From positions 496,001 through 560,000 of the forward strand of contig NZ_JBFRGP010000001.1 of assembly GCF_052115385.1 (NCBI RefSeq): a DNA stretch of 64,000 nt. The letters run 5' to 3'. How positions within the stretch are numbered: position 1 is the stretch's first letter; every line of letters starts with the position of its first letter. Positions 9,171 to 17,477 of this stretch are shown here, piece after piece. This DNA is from Dyella_D sp052115385. GTDB lineage: Bacteria > Pseudomonadota > Gammaproteobacteria > Xanthomonadales > Rhodanobacteraceae. Under the pieces are notes generated by a model that saw only the letters and a list, made by a program, of their open reading frames with translations, did not search any database and was not told the origin of the DNA. The position numbers and the translations under genes were made by a program.

Positions 9171-9398
9171 ATGTGTGAGGCAAGCGTTTGGCCGGCTAAA
9201 TGCCAGAGGGGGATCCTTCTCCCTGCGGGGGCACGCGGGGAGCGTACAGGGATGTGCGCGGCTCTGAGGAGCGAGGAAGGTGGCGGCAGCCGGATGAGGG
9301 TTCGGGCGGAGTGGGGCGCTTCGCTCTGCCCGTACCCTCACCCCAACCCCTCTCCCGACGGGAGAGGGGCTTTATCTCGAGGTATTTGTGTAGCGACT
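9171..9398. other. intergenic region with a CCCTCTCCC hairpin
   Basis: Between the Fur box and the phnM stop I see no gene. The notable element is a hairpin at about 9349-9372, CCCCTCTCCC-GACG-GGAGAGGGG, followed by CTTT on the + strand and preceded by ACCCTCACCCCAA. This block is common as an intergenic repeat in related high-GC genomes. It could terminate phnM transcription, although the T-run is on the opposite strand. Confidence 0.5.
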
Positions 9399-10541
9399 TC
9401 AGAACGTCGCCGCTCCGCCAACCCACACATTGCGCACGATCGGCAACCCATCCATCGCCCGCATCCGCACCAGATCCGCGCGCAACCCCGCGCGCAGCGA
9501 GCCGCGGTCGCTGAAGCCCAGCGCCTGTGCGGGATTGCTCGACACCGTCGCCATCGCGCGCGGCATCGACCAGCCCGCCTGTGTATGCAGCAGGAAGGCG
9601 CCGTGCAGCAGGCTGGCGGGCACGTAGTCGGAGGACAGCATGTCCAGGCGGTCGCTCGCCGCCAGCGCCAGTGCAGCCACGTTGCCGGAGTGCGAACCGC
9701 CGCGCACTACATTCGGCGCGCCCATCACCGTGGCCAGGCCCAGCTTGCGCGCGGCGTCGGCGGCTTCCTGCGTGGTGGGAAACTCGCTGATACGCACGCC
9801 GATGCGGTGCGCGTGTTCCACCTGCGCGGCATCGGTGTCGTCATGGCTGGCCAGGATCGCTGCATGCTCGCGCGCCAGCTCGAGCACGGCCTGCTCGTGC
9901 CGTGCGCTGTACACCGCCTGCTGCTCGGTGCGCTTGCGCACCACGTCGGCGAACTCGTCTTCGCTCCAGGTCATGCGGTTCTTGCTGTAGTACTTGCGGT
10001 ACTGCGAGATGTCGCGGTACTGGCGCTGGCCCGGCGTGTGATCCATCAGCGAGACCAGCCGCACGCTGCGGTGGCGCATCAGTGGTTCCAGCGCTTCCAT
10101 CAGGCGCGGATAGGCCAGTTCGCAGCGCAGGTGGATCCAGTGGTCGGCGCGCAGCGCGCCGCTGGCCTGGCCGGCGAGGATGGCATCGTAGGTGCCGCGC
10201 AGGGTTTCGATACGCACGCTTTCTTCTTCCAGATCGCCCACCGACAGCGCGTCGAACACGGTGGTGATGCCGGCCGCGATCACCTGGGCGTCGTGCGTGA
10301 GTACCGCCGGCAGCGCCGGCCACAGCACGCCGGCGCGCGGCATCAGGTGCTTTTCCAGATTGTCGGTGTGCAGCTCGATCAGGCCGGGGATGACGTAGTC
10401 GCCGGCGCAGTCGATCGCGCCGGGCGCCTGGGTCGGGCCTTCGTCGATCAGGCGGATAAAGCCGTTGCGGGCGATCAGCGTGCCGTGCAGCACGCGGTCG
10501 TCGAGCACGAGGTTGGCGTTGGTCAGTACCAGGTCGGTCAT
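9399..10541 (-). CDS. phnM: alpha-D-ribose 1-methylphosphonate 5-triphosphate diphosphatase PhnM
   Basis: 380 residues of the amidohydrolase-like PhnM family. It removes pyrophosphate from ribose-1-methylphosphonate-5-triphosphate, giving the substrate of the C-P lyase. Visible family features are the metal-site region PGLIELHTDNLEKHLMPR (about 57-74), HDAQVIAAGITTVFDALS (about 87-104) and the late SSDYVPASLLHGAFLL. Start is the ATG at 10541, 14 bp after the phnL stop, following the order G-H-I-J-K-L-M. It is the last gene of the operon. Confidence 0.95.
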   Translation of the reverse strand: MTDLVLTNANLVLDDRVLHGTLIARNGFIRLIDEGPTQAPGAIDCAGDYVIPGLIELHTDNLEKHLMPRAGVLWPALPAVLTHDAQVIAAGITTVFDALSVGDLEEESVRIETLRGTYDAILAGQASGALRADHWIHLRCELAYPRLMEALEPLMRHRSVRLVSLMDHTPGQRQYRDISQYRKYYSKNRMTWSEDEFADVVRKRTEQQAVYSARHEQAVLELAREHAAILASHDDTDAAQVEHAHRIGVRISEFPTTQEAADAARKLGLATVMGAPNVVRGGSHSGNVAALALAASDRLDMLSSDYVPASLLHGAFLLHTQAGWSMPRAMATVSSNPAQALGFSDRGSLRAGLRADLVRMRAMDGLPIVRNVWVGGAATF

Positions 10542-10555
10542 GGGATGGCTACGGC

Positions 10556-11263
10556 TCAGGTCGGCGCCAGCGGGCGCATGGGGAAAAGGCGGGTGGCGAC
10601 GCGGTCGCGCATGTCCTCGTCGTGGAAGATGCCGAGGATGGCCGCGCCGGCGCGGCGCGCTTCCTCCAGCAAGCCGGCCACCACCTCGCGGTTGGCGGCG
10701 TCGAGCGAGGCGGTGGGTTCGTCCAGCAACAGCAGCGGGCGCGGCACGATCAGGCCGCGCGCGATATTCACGCGCTGCTGCTCGCCGCCGGAAAAAGTGC
10801 CCGGCGGCAGCGACCACAGCCGCGTCGGCACGTTCAGCCGCTGCAGCAGTGCGCCGGCCCGTTCGCGCGCTTCGTCCATCGCCACCCCCGCGGCGAGCAA
10901 GGGCTCGGCCACGATGTCCTGCGCCGGTACGCGCGGAATCACGCGCAGGAACTGGCTGACATAGCCCAGCGTGTGCCGGCGCACCGCCAGCACCTCGTGC
11001 GGGGTGGCGGTGGCTAGGTCTACCCAGGCGCCGTCGTGGCGCACGCGCACGGCGCCCTGGCTGGGCCGGTAGTTGGCATAGATCACCCGCAGCAGGGTGC
11101 TCTTGCCCGCGCCGGACGGGCCGGCCAGGGCGACGCATTCGCCTGCATGCAGGGTGAGGTCCACCGCGTCGAGCACGTCCAGGCGGGTGCCGTGCTGCTG
11201 GTGCAGTTCGAAGGATTTGGTGAGGCCGCGCAGTTCGAGCGCGGGCAGGGTGGTTGCGCTCAT
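10556..11263 (-). CDS. phnL: C-P lyase ABC-type ATPase PhnL
   Basis: 235 residues with a single ATP-binding-cassette domain: Walker A GPSGAGKST, signature FSGGEQQRVNIARG, Walker B PLLLLDEPTASLD. In the C-P lyase complex PhnL is an ABC-like subunit needed for phosphonate breakdown rather than for transport. The ATG at 11263 overlaps the phnK stop by 4 bp. Confidence 0.95.
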   Translation of the reverse strand: MSATTLPALELRGLTKSFELHQQHGTRLDVLDAVDLTLHAGECVALAGPSGAGKSTLLRVIYANYRPSQGAVRVRHDGAWVDLATATPHEVLAVRRHTLGYVSQFLRVIPRVPAQDIVAEPLLAAGVAMDEARERAGALLQRLNVPTRLWSLPPGTFSGGEQQRVNIARGLIVPRPLLLLDEPTASLDAANREVVAGLLEEARRAGAAILGIFHDEDMRDRVATRLFPMRPLAPT

Positions 11264-12030
11264 GTGGTCAGCACCGAGGAAACGAGAAGTTGCGTATAGG
11301 GATGCTGCGGGTCGTCGAGGATCTGGTCGGTCAGCCCGCTTTCCACCACGCGGCCGCCTTGCATCACCAGCGTGCGCGCGGCCAGCAGGCGCGCCACGGC
11401 CAGGTCGTGGGTGACCATCACCGCGGCCAGGCCCAGTTCGGTCACCAGCCGGCGCAGCAGGTCCAGGATGCGCGCCTGCACCGACACATCCAGGCCGGCC
11501 GTGGGCTCGTCCATGAACACCAGCCGCGGCTGCGTGACCAGGGTGCGCGCGATCTGCAGGCGCTGCTGCATGCCGCCGGAGAACGCGCCCGGTGCATCGT
11601 CGATGCGCGCCGGATCGATCTCCACCCGCTCCAGCCAGCGGCGCGCGGTGGCGCGCAGCTCGCCGTAGTTGCGCTCGCCCAGCGCCATCAGCCGTTCGGC
11701 CACGTTGGCGCCGGCGCTTACTTCCAGCCGCAGGCCATCGCGCGGGTTCTGCGTGACGAAGCCCCATTCCTCGCGCGCCAGCCGGCGCCGGTTCGCTTCG
11801 TCTAGCGCGCCCAGTTCCAGCCAGCCGCCATCGCGCTGGCGATAACGCAGGCTGCCGGCGTCCGGCGCCAGCCGGCCGGCCAGCGCGTTGAGCAGGGTCG
11901 ACTTGCCCGAACCGGATTCGCCGACGATGCACAGCAGCTCGCCCGGATGCAGGTCGAAGCTCACCTCGGCGCAGCCGATGCGCGCGCCGTAGTGGCGGCT
12001 CAGTCCGCGTACTTGCAGCAGGGCGTTCAT
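11260..12030 (-). CDS. phnK: C-P lyase ABC-type ATPase PhnK
   Basis: 256 residues with Walker A GESGSGKST (37-45), signature FSGGMQQRLQIARTL and Walker B RLVFMDEPTAGLD. PhnK docks on the PhnGHIJ core and its ATP cycle is needed for catalysis; the fold is that of oligopeptide-type ABC ATPases. It overlaps phnJ and phnL by 4 bp on either side, so the operon is tightly coupled. Confidence 0.95.
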   Translation of the reverse strand: MNALLQVRGLSRHYGARIGCAEVSFDLHPGELLCIVGESGSGKSTLLNALAGRLAPDAGSLRYRQRDGGWLELGALDEANRRRLAREEWGFVTQNPRDGLRLEVSAGANVAERLMALGERNYGELRATARRWLERVEIDPARIDDAPGAFSGGMQQRLQIARTLVTQPRLVFMDEPTAGLDVSVQARILDLLRRLVTELGLAAVMVTHDLAVARLLAARTLVMQGGRVVESGLTDQILDDPQHPYTQLLVSSVLTT

Positions 12031-12893
12031 GCGGCGGCCTCCGCTTGGTCTTCGACCGTTGCGGCAGCCTCGCGGCGCTGCGTGCAGTAGTCGGTGTCGG
12101 AACACACGAACAGGCGCGTGCCGCGATCGTCCACCACCACTTCGTCCAGATAGCTTTCAGCGGAGGCGCACAGCGCGCAGACGTGCTCCCAGCGCTGGAT
12201 CTCGAACGGATGGTCGTCGAAGGCCAGGCTTTCCACGCGGGTATACGGCGGGATCGCATACAGCCGCTTCTCGCGCCCGGCGCCGAACAGCAGCAGCGCC
12301 GGCGAGTTATCCAGTTTCGGGTTGTCGAATTTCGGGATCGGCGAAGGCGAGGCCAGATAGCGGCCGTCGACCAGCACCGGGTAGTCGTAGCTGGTGGCGA
12401 TATGCCCGTAGCGGGCGATGTCTTCGTACAGCTTCACGTGCATCAATCCGTAGTCGGCCAGCGCATGCAGGGTGCGCGTCTCGGCCTCGCGCGGTTCCAG
12501 CGTGCGCAGCGGTTCGGGCTCGGGTACCTGGAACACCAGCAGCTGATCCTCGCGCAGCGGTGTTTCAGGAATGCGGTGGCGGGTCTGGATCAGGGTGGCC
12601 TCGCTGGTGCGCTCGGTGGTGGCCACACCGGCCACGCGGGCGAAAAAGCGCCGGATATTCACTGCATTGGTGGTGTCGTCGGCGCCCTGGTCGATCACCT
12701 TGAGCACGTCGTCCGGGCCGAGCAGGGCCGCCGTGAGCTGGATGCCGCCGGTGCCCCAGCCATAGGGCAGGGGCATCTCGCGGCTGCCGAATGGCACCTG
12801 GCAACCGGGGATCGCCACTGCCTTGAGCAGGCCGCGGCGCAGCATGCGCTTGGTGTTTTCGTCGAGGAAGGCGAAGTTGTAGGTGTTGCTCAT
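12027..12893 (-). CDS. phnJ: carbon-phosphorus lyase radical SAM subunit PhnJ
   Basis: 288 residues. PhnJ cleaves the C-P bond of 5-phosphoribose 1-methylphosphonate using an iron-sulphur cluster and S-adenosylmethionine. The four family cysteines are present and correctly spaced: C239, C242, C264 and C270 (E. coli 241, 244, 266, 272); the last corresponds to the thiyl-radical cysteine. The N-terminus (YNFAFLDENTKRMLRRGLLK) and PIPKFDNPKLDNSPALLLFG are also typical. The C-terminal tail is alanine/glutamate-rich and unremarkable. The gene looks intact and active. Confidence 0.97.
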   Translation of the reverse strand: MSNTYNFAFLDENTKRMLRRGLLKAVAIPGCQVPFGSREMPLPYGWGTGGIQLTAALLGPDDVLKVIDQGADDTTNAVNIRRFFARVAGVATTERTSEATLIQTRHRIPETPLREDQLLVFQVPEPEPLRTLEPREAETRTLHALADYGLMHVKLYEDIARYGHIATSYDYPVLVDGRYLASPSPIPKFDNPKLDNSPALLLFGAGREKRLYAIPPYTRVESLAFDDHPFEIQRWEHVCALCASAESYLDEVVVDDRGTRLFVCSDTDYCTQRREAAATVEDQAEAAA

Positions 12894-13999
12894 GCGGGCT
12901 GCTCCCAGGTGGATTGCTCGCAGGTGGGCCGCTCGGTGGCGTCGGCCCGCGCCTGCGCGGCCAGCGTGCGCAGCAGCGACAGCTCGGCCTGGAAGTCCAC
13001 GTAGTGCGGCAGCTTCAGGTGCTGCACGAAGCCGGAGGCCTCCACGTTGTCGGTATGCGAGAGCACGAATTCCTGGTCCTGCGCCGGCGCATGCGCGGCT
13101 TCGCCCAGCTCGTCGCAGCGCAGCGAGCGGTCGACCAGGGCCATCGCCATCGCCTTGCGCTCGCCTTCGCCCATGGCCAGCCCGTAGCCGCGGGTGAACT
13201 GCGGCGGCGTGCCGTGGCCGCCGTGGAACTGGTTGATCATCTGGCACTCGGTCAAAGTGATTTCGCCGATGGCGATGGGAAAGCCGAGTTCTTCCGGACA
13301 GATCAGCACGTCCACCTCGCCCATGCGGATTTCGCCGGCGAAAGGATGGCTTTCCGCATAACCGCGCTGGGTGGAATAGGCCAGGCCGAGCAGAAAGCCT
13401 TCGTCGCCGCGCGCCAGGTTCTGCAGGCGCGTGGCGCGGTCGGCGGGGAACAGCAGCGCGTCGCGGGTCAGATCGGCCGGCTCCGCATCGTCGCCGGGCT
13501 CGGCCGGTTCGATCAGCGCTTCGGCGTCGAGCAGGTCGAGCACGCGCGGCATGCCGTCGGGCAGCGGCTGCTCGGCGGGCGGGCAGGTGGCGATGGGCGC
13601 GTCGCCGAATTCGAGCAGGCGCTGCGTGTAGTCGTAGGTCGGCCCCAGCACCTGGCCGCCCGGGATGTCCTTGAAGGTGCCGGAGACACGGCGGCGCACG
13701 CGCATCGCTGCGGTGTCCAGCGCTTCGGTGTAGCCGAAGCGCGGCAGCGTGGTGCGGTAGGCGCGCAGCAGGAAGATCGCTTCCTGCAGGTCGCCCGCGG
13801 CCTGGCGGATCGCCAGAGCGGCCAGTTCCTCGTCGTAGAGCGAGCCTTCCTGCATCACCCGCGCCACCGCCAGGCGCAATTGCTGGCGGATCTGCGCCAG
13901 TTCCAGCTGCGGCACGGCGGGATCGCCACGGCGTGCCTCGGCCAGCAGTTCCAGCGAGCGGGCGATGGCCCGTTCGCCGCCTTTCACGGCTACGTACAT
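12890..13999 (-). CDS. phnI: C-P lyase core subunit PhnI
   Basis: 369 residues, the usual PhnI length. PhnI with PhnG, H and L couples phosphonate to the ribose of ATP, displacing adenine. Recognisable blocks are MYVAVKGGERAIARSLELL at the start, SGTFKDIPGGQVLGPTYDYT, and LTECQMINQFHGGHGTPPQF. Start is ATG 13999, immediately before the phnH stop (14000), and its stop overlaps phnJ by 4 bp. Confidence 0.95.
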   Translation of the reverse strand: MYVAVKGGERAIARSLELLAEARRGDPAVPQLELAQIRQQLRLAVARVMQEGSLYDEELAALAIRQAAGDLQEAIFLLRAYRTTLPRFGYTEALDTAAMRVRRRVSGTFKDIPGGQVLGPTYDYTQRLLEFGDAPIATCPPAEQPLPDGMPRVLDLLDAEALIEPAEPGDDAEPADLTRDALLFPADRATRLQNLARGDEGFLLGLAYSTQRGYAESHPFAGEIRMGEVDVLICPEELGFPIAIGEITLTECQMINQFHGGHGTPPQFTRGYGLAMGEGERKAMAMALVDRSLRCDELGEAAHAPAQDQEFVLSHTDNVEASGFVQHLKLPHYVDFQAELSLLRTLAAQARADATERPTCEQSTWEQPA

Positions 14000-14578
14000 T
14001 CAGTCCTCCAGCAGACGGGTCGTGCGCGGCAGCGCGAGCACCTGCCGCGCGGCGACGAAGAAGCAGTCCACGCCCAGCGGCAAGCGCGCGGCCAGTGCTG
14101 CGCGCTCGCGCCAGAAGCGTTCGGGCAGGCCGTCGATGGCGCAACGCACGCTGTCGCGGATGCCGGGGCCGGCGAAGCGCATGCCGGCCCCGGCGTGCAG
14201 GCCGTCGACCTGCACGATCAGCGTGGTGGAGCGGTCCGGATAGCGCGGATCACCCAGCGCGAACGTCTCCAGCGGCGGCATCGCCTGCGCGTCGACGATC
14301 AGCGCGAAATCGGCGGCGGCTGGCGTGTCCACCAGCGGCGTGCCGGCGTGGAAGCGCAGGTGCTGCGCCAGCGCGTCGCCGCCGGCCTGCAGCCACACCG
14401 GGGTGGCCTGGTCGCATAAGGTGAGCAGCACGGCCATCGCCTCGGGCGTGGCCGGTGCGGGGGAAGGCGGCAGCGAGGGCAGTGCGCGCGGCATGGCCGG
14501 ACGGGCCATCGCCTGCAGCAGCTCGCGGAAGTTGCGCTGGCTGTCGAAAACGGGATCGGCAAAGGCGGCGAGCATCAT
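14000..14578 (-). CDS. phnH: C-P lyase core subunit PhnH
   Basis: 192 residues. It carries the PhnH features FADPVFDSQRNFRELLQAMA at the N-terminus and the C-terminal GVDCFFVAARQVLALPRTTR. PhnH is a pyridoxal-enzyme-fold protein without cofactor that stabilises the PhnGHIJ core. Two adjacent ATGs exist (14578, 14575); the first overlaps the phnG stop as ATGA and is preferred. Confidence 0.93.
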   Translation of the reverse strand: MMLAAFADPVFDSQRNFRELLQAMARPAMPRALPSLPPSPAPATPEAMAVLLTLCDQATPVWLQAGGDALAQHLRFHAGTPLVDTPAAADFALIVDAQAMPPLETFALGDPRYPDRSTTLIVQVDGLHAGAGMRFAGPGIRDSVRCAIDGLPERFWRERAALAARLPLGVDCFFVAARQVLALPRTTRLLED

Positions 14579-15021
14579 TCCCCCCTTACCACGGTGAAGA
14601 ATTCGACCTTGCTGGCCGCGGCCTTGCGGCTGGCGGCGTCGCGGCGCGCCTGCCGCGAGGCGCGTAACGGCGCCAGCAACTGGGCTTCGAGCTGCGGATG
14701 GCGTGTTTCGTCCTGCAGCCAGGCATCGGCGCAGGCGGCCAGTTCCGCATGGCGTGGGTCGCTGCCGCGCACCCAGGCATGGCCGACGTGGGCGCCGATC
14801 TGCACGCTGCAGCGGGTGACGCTGGCCTCGCCCAGGTTGAAGCGCGCGCCGGTGCCGCCGATGCGGCCGCGCAGCATGTACAGGCCGGTCTGCGCGGGGC
14901 GCAGCCAGGTCGTGTCGGCCGGCGGCGGGTAAGCCGCCATGGCTTGGGCCAGTTCGGCCGGTTCGGCCTGCGCCAGCAGTGACATCCACTGCGCGCGGGC
15001 CAGGTGACTGGAGGTGTCCAT
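14575..15021 (-). CDS. phnG: C-P lyase core subunit PhnG
   Basis: 148 residues. The sequence ARAQWMSLLAQAEPAELAQA, GGTGARFNLGEASVTRCSV, HAWVRGSDPRHAELAA and the end KVEFFTVVRGE align well with E. coli PhnG (about 150 residues). The ATG at 15021 gives the matching N-terminus; a GTG at 15042 would add seven residues with no ribosome site. First gene of the phnGHIJKLM operon, divergent from phnF with a large inverted repeat in between. Confidence 0.93.
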   Translation of the reverse strand: MDTSSHLARAQWMSLLAQAEPAELAQAMAAYPPPADTTWLRPAQTGLYMLRGRIGGTGARFNLGEASVTRCSVQIGAHVGHAWVRGSDPRHAELAACADAWLQDETRHPQLEAQLLAPLRASRQARRDAASRKAAASKVEFFTVVRGE

Positions 15022-15046
15022 GTCTGTTCCCGGGTTTGTCACAAAG

Positions 15047-15060
15047 GTCTAGTTATCTAG
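15047..15060. promoter_or_regulatory. candidate PhnF operator
   Basis: GTCTAGTTATCTAG, an imperfect inverted repeat of CTAG about 26 bp upstream of the phnG start, ending at the edge of the nested repeat. HutC-type GntR regulators such as PhnF bind TA-centred palindromes in this position. It is offered as a candidate only. Confidence 0.3.
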
Positions 15061-15348
15061 GGAGCCTCTGATCCATTCCTACGTACCCGGCATGACGTCC
15101 AGAAGGCTCGCAGGCGGTAGCGCGCGGCGCAGGGAAGACTGGCTGTCTTGCCAAGTCGCGCGCTACCGCCTGCGAGCCTTCTGGACGTCACCCCGTCATT
15201 CAACATTTAAATGTTGGGGCCGCACTGTATGCGCGCCTCGCTTCGTCCCGGCGCCTCGACAGACGGCCAGTCTGCCTTCGTCGCCGGGACGAAGCGAGGC
15301 GCGCATACAGTGCGGTGACGGGTACGTAGGAATGGATCAGAGGCTCCC
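15060..15348. repeat. nested inverted repeat (cloverleaf-forming element) between phnG and phnF
   Basis: Outer arms 15060-15089 and 15319-15348 are exact 30-bp inverted copies. Inside lie a hairpin with perfect 33-bp arms (15094-15126/15157-15189), a 16-bp palindrome CAACATTTAAATGTTG (15201-15216) flanked by CCCC and GGGG, and a hairpin with perfect 34-bp arms (15220-15253/15282-15315). The loops of the two large hairpins share a core like AGACTGGCnGTCT in opposite orientation. No ORF of substance lies within. It occupies most of the 422-bp gap holding both phn promoters. Confidence 0.95.
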
Positions 15349-15443
15349 AGGGCGGGGCGTGGTGCCCCTTCCCGTCGAGGCGACATTGCAGCAGTGCCGC
15401 ATGCCGCCGCCGTGACGGGCAATAGACAGGTGAGGGCAGTGGT

Positions 15444-16175
15444 ATGAGCGGGATTGAACGCGGGCGAGGCGTGGCGCTGTGGAGCCAGATCGGCGACATC
15501 CTCGCCGACGACATCCTCAAGGGGCGGGTGCGCCAGGGCGAGCAGCTGCCCTCGGCGCACGAACTGGCCGAGCGCTTCGGGGTGAACCGGCACACCGTGC
15601 GGCGCGCGATCGCCGCGCTGGAGCAGCGCAACCTGGTGCGCACCGAGCAGGGGCGCGGCACCTTCGTGCGCGAGCACACGCTGGACTACGCCATCAGCCG
15701 GCGCACGCGCTTCACCCAGAACATGCGCAACCTCAACGTGGACACGGATATCGAATTCCTCGCCGATACGCGCGAGCATCCGCCCGCCGCGGTGGCCGAG
15801 GCGCTGGGGCTGGCGCGCCATGAATACGTCTATCGCATCGACACGCTCAGCCATGCCGACGGCCACATGGTCGACCATTCCACCGCGTATTTCCCCGCCG
15901 CACGCTTTGCCGGATTGCCCGCGGTGTATCGCCGCCTGCAGTCGGTGACGCGCACGCTGGCCGAGTTCGGCGTCAACGACTACGTGCGCAAGCACACCCG
16001 CGTGTCGGCGCGGCTGCCGGAAGCGGAGACCGCGCGCCTGATGAAAGCCCCCGCCAACCGGCCGGTGCTGCACGTGCAGTCGATCAATGCCGACACGCGT
16101 GGCGTGCCGGTGCAATACGGCATCACGCGCTTCTCCGGCGATTGGGTGCAATTGGTTCTGATGGCGGACGACTGA
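15444..16175 (+). CDS. phnF: GntR-family phosphonate regulator PhnF
   Basis: 243 residues of the HutC subfamily. The N-terminal winged helix-turn-helix (about 12-78) contains LPSAHELAERFGVNRHTVRR and GRGTFV, and the C-terminal ligand domain has ADGHMVDHSTAYFPAARF and VPVQYGITRFSGDWVQLV. PhnF normally represses phn genes and responds to phosphonate-related ligands or phosphate state. It begins the + strand run phnF-DUF1045-phnN, the next ATG overlapping its TGA, and is divergent from phnGHIJKLM, so it is well placed to control both. Confidence 0.9.
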   Translation: MSGIERGRGVALWSQIGDILADDILKGRVRQGEQLPSAHELAERFGVNRHTVRRAIAALEQRNLVRTEQGRGTFVREHTLDYAISRRTRFTQNMRNLNVDTDIEFLADTREHPPAAVAEALGLARHEYVYRIDTLSHADGHMVDHSTAYFPAARFAGLPAVYRRLQSVTRTLAEFGVNDYVRKHTRVSARLPEAETARLMKAPANRPVLHVQSINADTRGVPVQYGITRFSGDWVQLVLMADD

Positions 16176-16825
16176 TGCGTTATGCGATTTATTGCTGCCC
16201 GGCGGCGGACAGCGCGCTGGGGCGGTTCGGTGCGGAATGGCTGGCTGGCGTGGAGATCGCGGGGCTGGATGCCGCGCGGCGCGACGCGCTGCTCGCCGAC
16301 GCGCGCCGCTACGGTTGGCATGCGACCTTGCGCGCGCCTTTTGCGCTTGCCCACGGCCATGAGCTTGGCGAGCTTTGTCGCGTACTTGTCAACGTGGCGC
16401 GCGAGCATGCCCCGTTCGCGTTGCCGTTGCGGCTGGACCGTCTCGCCGGCTTCCTCGCCCTGCGCCCCGCAGGCGATACCACCGCCATCGACGCGCTGGC
16501 CGCCGCTTGCCTCCACGCCACCGAAACCCTCCGCGCGCCGCTCGCCGCCGAAGCGCTGCGCAAGCGCGCCGCCGGCCTCGATGCGATGGAGTTCGCTCAT
16601 CTGCAGGATCACGGATATCCCTACGTGCTGGACCGTTACCGTTTTCATATGACGTTGGCCGCGCCTGCGTCGACCGGCGAAGAGCAAGCCTTGCATGCGT
16701 GGTTGGCGCCGCGTGCTGCCGCGCTGCCGCCGGCAGCGATCGATGCGCTCACTATCTGCCGCGAGCCTTCACCCGGCGCGGCGTTCGAGGTGGTCGAACG
16801 CGTCGTGCTGGAGGGCTGCGCATGA
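16175..16825 (+). CDS. DUF1045 putative phosphonate-metabolism 2H phosphoesterase
   Basis: 216 residues. Two H-x-T motifs (WHATLRAPF near 49-57 and RFHMTLAAP near 153-161) are the hallmark of the 2H phosphoesterase fold, and DUF1045 proteins are found almost only in phn clusters. It may hydrolyse the cyclic ribose phosphate made by C-P lyase, taking the place of PhnP, which is not in this window; that role is inference. The start codon shares its A with the phnF stop, and its end overlaps phnN by 4 bp. Confidence 0.85.
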   Translation: MRYAIYCCPAADSALGRFGAEWLAGVEIAGLDAARRDALLADARRYGWHATLRAPFALAHGHELGELCRVLVNVAREHAPFALPLRLDRLAGFLALRPAGDTTAIDALAAACLHATETLRAPLAAEALRKRAAGLDAMEFAHLQDHGYPYVLDRYRFHMTLAAPASTGEEQALHAWLAPRAAALPPAAIDALTICREPSPGAAFEVVERVVLEGCA

Positions 16826-17370
16826 GTGGACGCCTGTTCTACGTGATGGGTCCGTCCGGCGCCGGCAAGGACAGCGTGCTTGGCTGGGTGCGCGAGCATG
16901 GCATTTCGCATGGCATGGTCTGCGCGCACCGCTACATCACCCGTCCCGCGCATGCGGGTGGGGAGAACCATGTGGCGCTGAGCGTGGAAGAGTTCGAGTC
17001 GCGCGAACGGCGTGGCTTGTTCGTGCTGACCTGGCAGGCGCATGGCCTGCGCTATGGCGTGGGGCGGGAGGTCGAGCAGTGGCTGGCGCGCGATGCCGAT
17101 GTGCTGGTGAATGGTTCGCGTGCGGCTTACGGGCAGGCGTGCGAGCGGTTTCCCGGCTTGCGGCCGGTGGTGATTACGGCCAGTCGCGAGGTGATGGCGG
17201 CGCGCTTGATCGGGCGTGGCCGCGAGAGCGCGGAGGACATCGCCGCCAGGCTCGATCGGGCCGAGGCCTGGCGTGCGCCGCCGGGGACGATGGTGATCCG
17301 CAACGACGGCAATCTCGCTGATGCGGGTGCACTGTTGCTCGATGCGATCAAGCAGAAGGAACCGGCGTAG
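16822..17370 (+). CDS. phnN: ribose 1,5-bisphosphate phosphokinase PhnN
   Basis: 182 residues, a guanylate-kinase-like P-loop enzyme that converts ribose 1,5-bisphosphate to PRPP, closing the C-P lyase pathway. The P-loop GPSGAGKDS spans 10-18; HRYITRPAHAGGENHVAL and GLRYGVGREVEQWL are family blocks. The ATG overlaps the DUF1045 stop. The TAG stop is part of a family-1 intergenic repeat that begins at 17367, as in gcd. Confidence 0.92.
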   Translation: MSGRLFYVMGPSGAGKDSVLGWVREHGISHGMVCAHRYITRPAHAGGENHVALSVEEFESRERRGLFVLTWQAHGLRYGVGREVEQWLARDADVLVNGSRAAYGQACERFPGLRPVVITASREVMAARLIGRGRESAEDIAARLDRAEAWRAPPGTMVIRNDGNLADAGALLLDAIKQKEPA

Positions 17371-17473
17371 GTTGGGGTGAGCCAAAAGCGAACCCCAATC
17401 CCTACCCCAGCCCCTGCGTGACATAGCGGTGCCGGGCAAAGTTGGGGTTCGCCTTGGGCTCACCCCAACCTAC
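17367..17473. repeat. REP/BIME-like inverted repeat, family 1, copy 2
   Basis: The 17-bp arms GTAGGTTGGGGTGAGCC (17367-17383) and GGCTCACCCCAACCTAC (17457-17473) are exact inverted copies. GCGAACCCCAA (17388-17398) and GTTGGGGTTCGC (17441-17452) form inner arms. It separates convergent phnN and ridA; phnN terminates on its TAG and the ridA stop (17478) lies 5 bp beyond its right edge. Confidence 0.85.
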
Positions 17474-17477
17474 GTGG

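Noticed and set aside
7890..10964. 1024-codon + strand frame
   Set aside because: It spans the antisense of the siderophore receptor, the intergenic gap and phnM/phnL; no domain or ribosome site.
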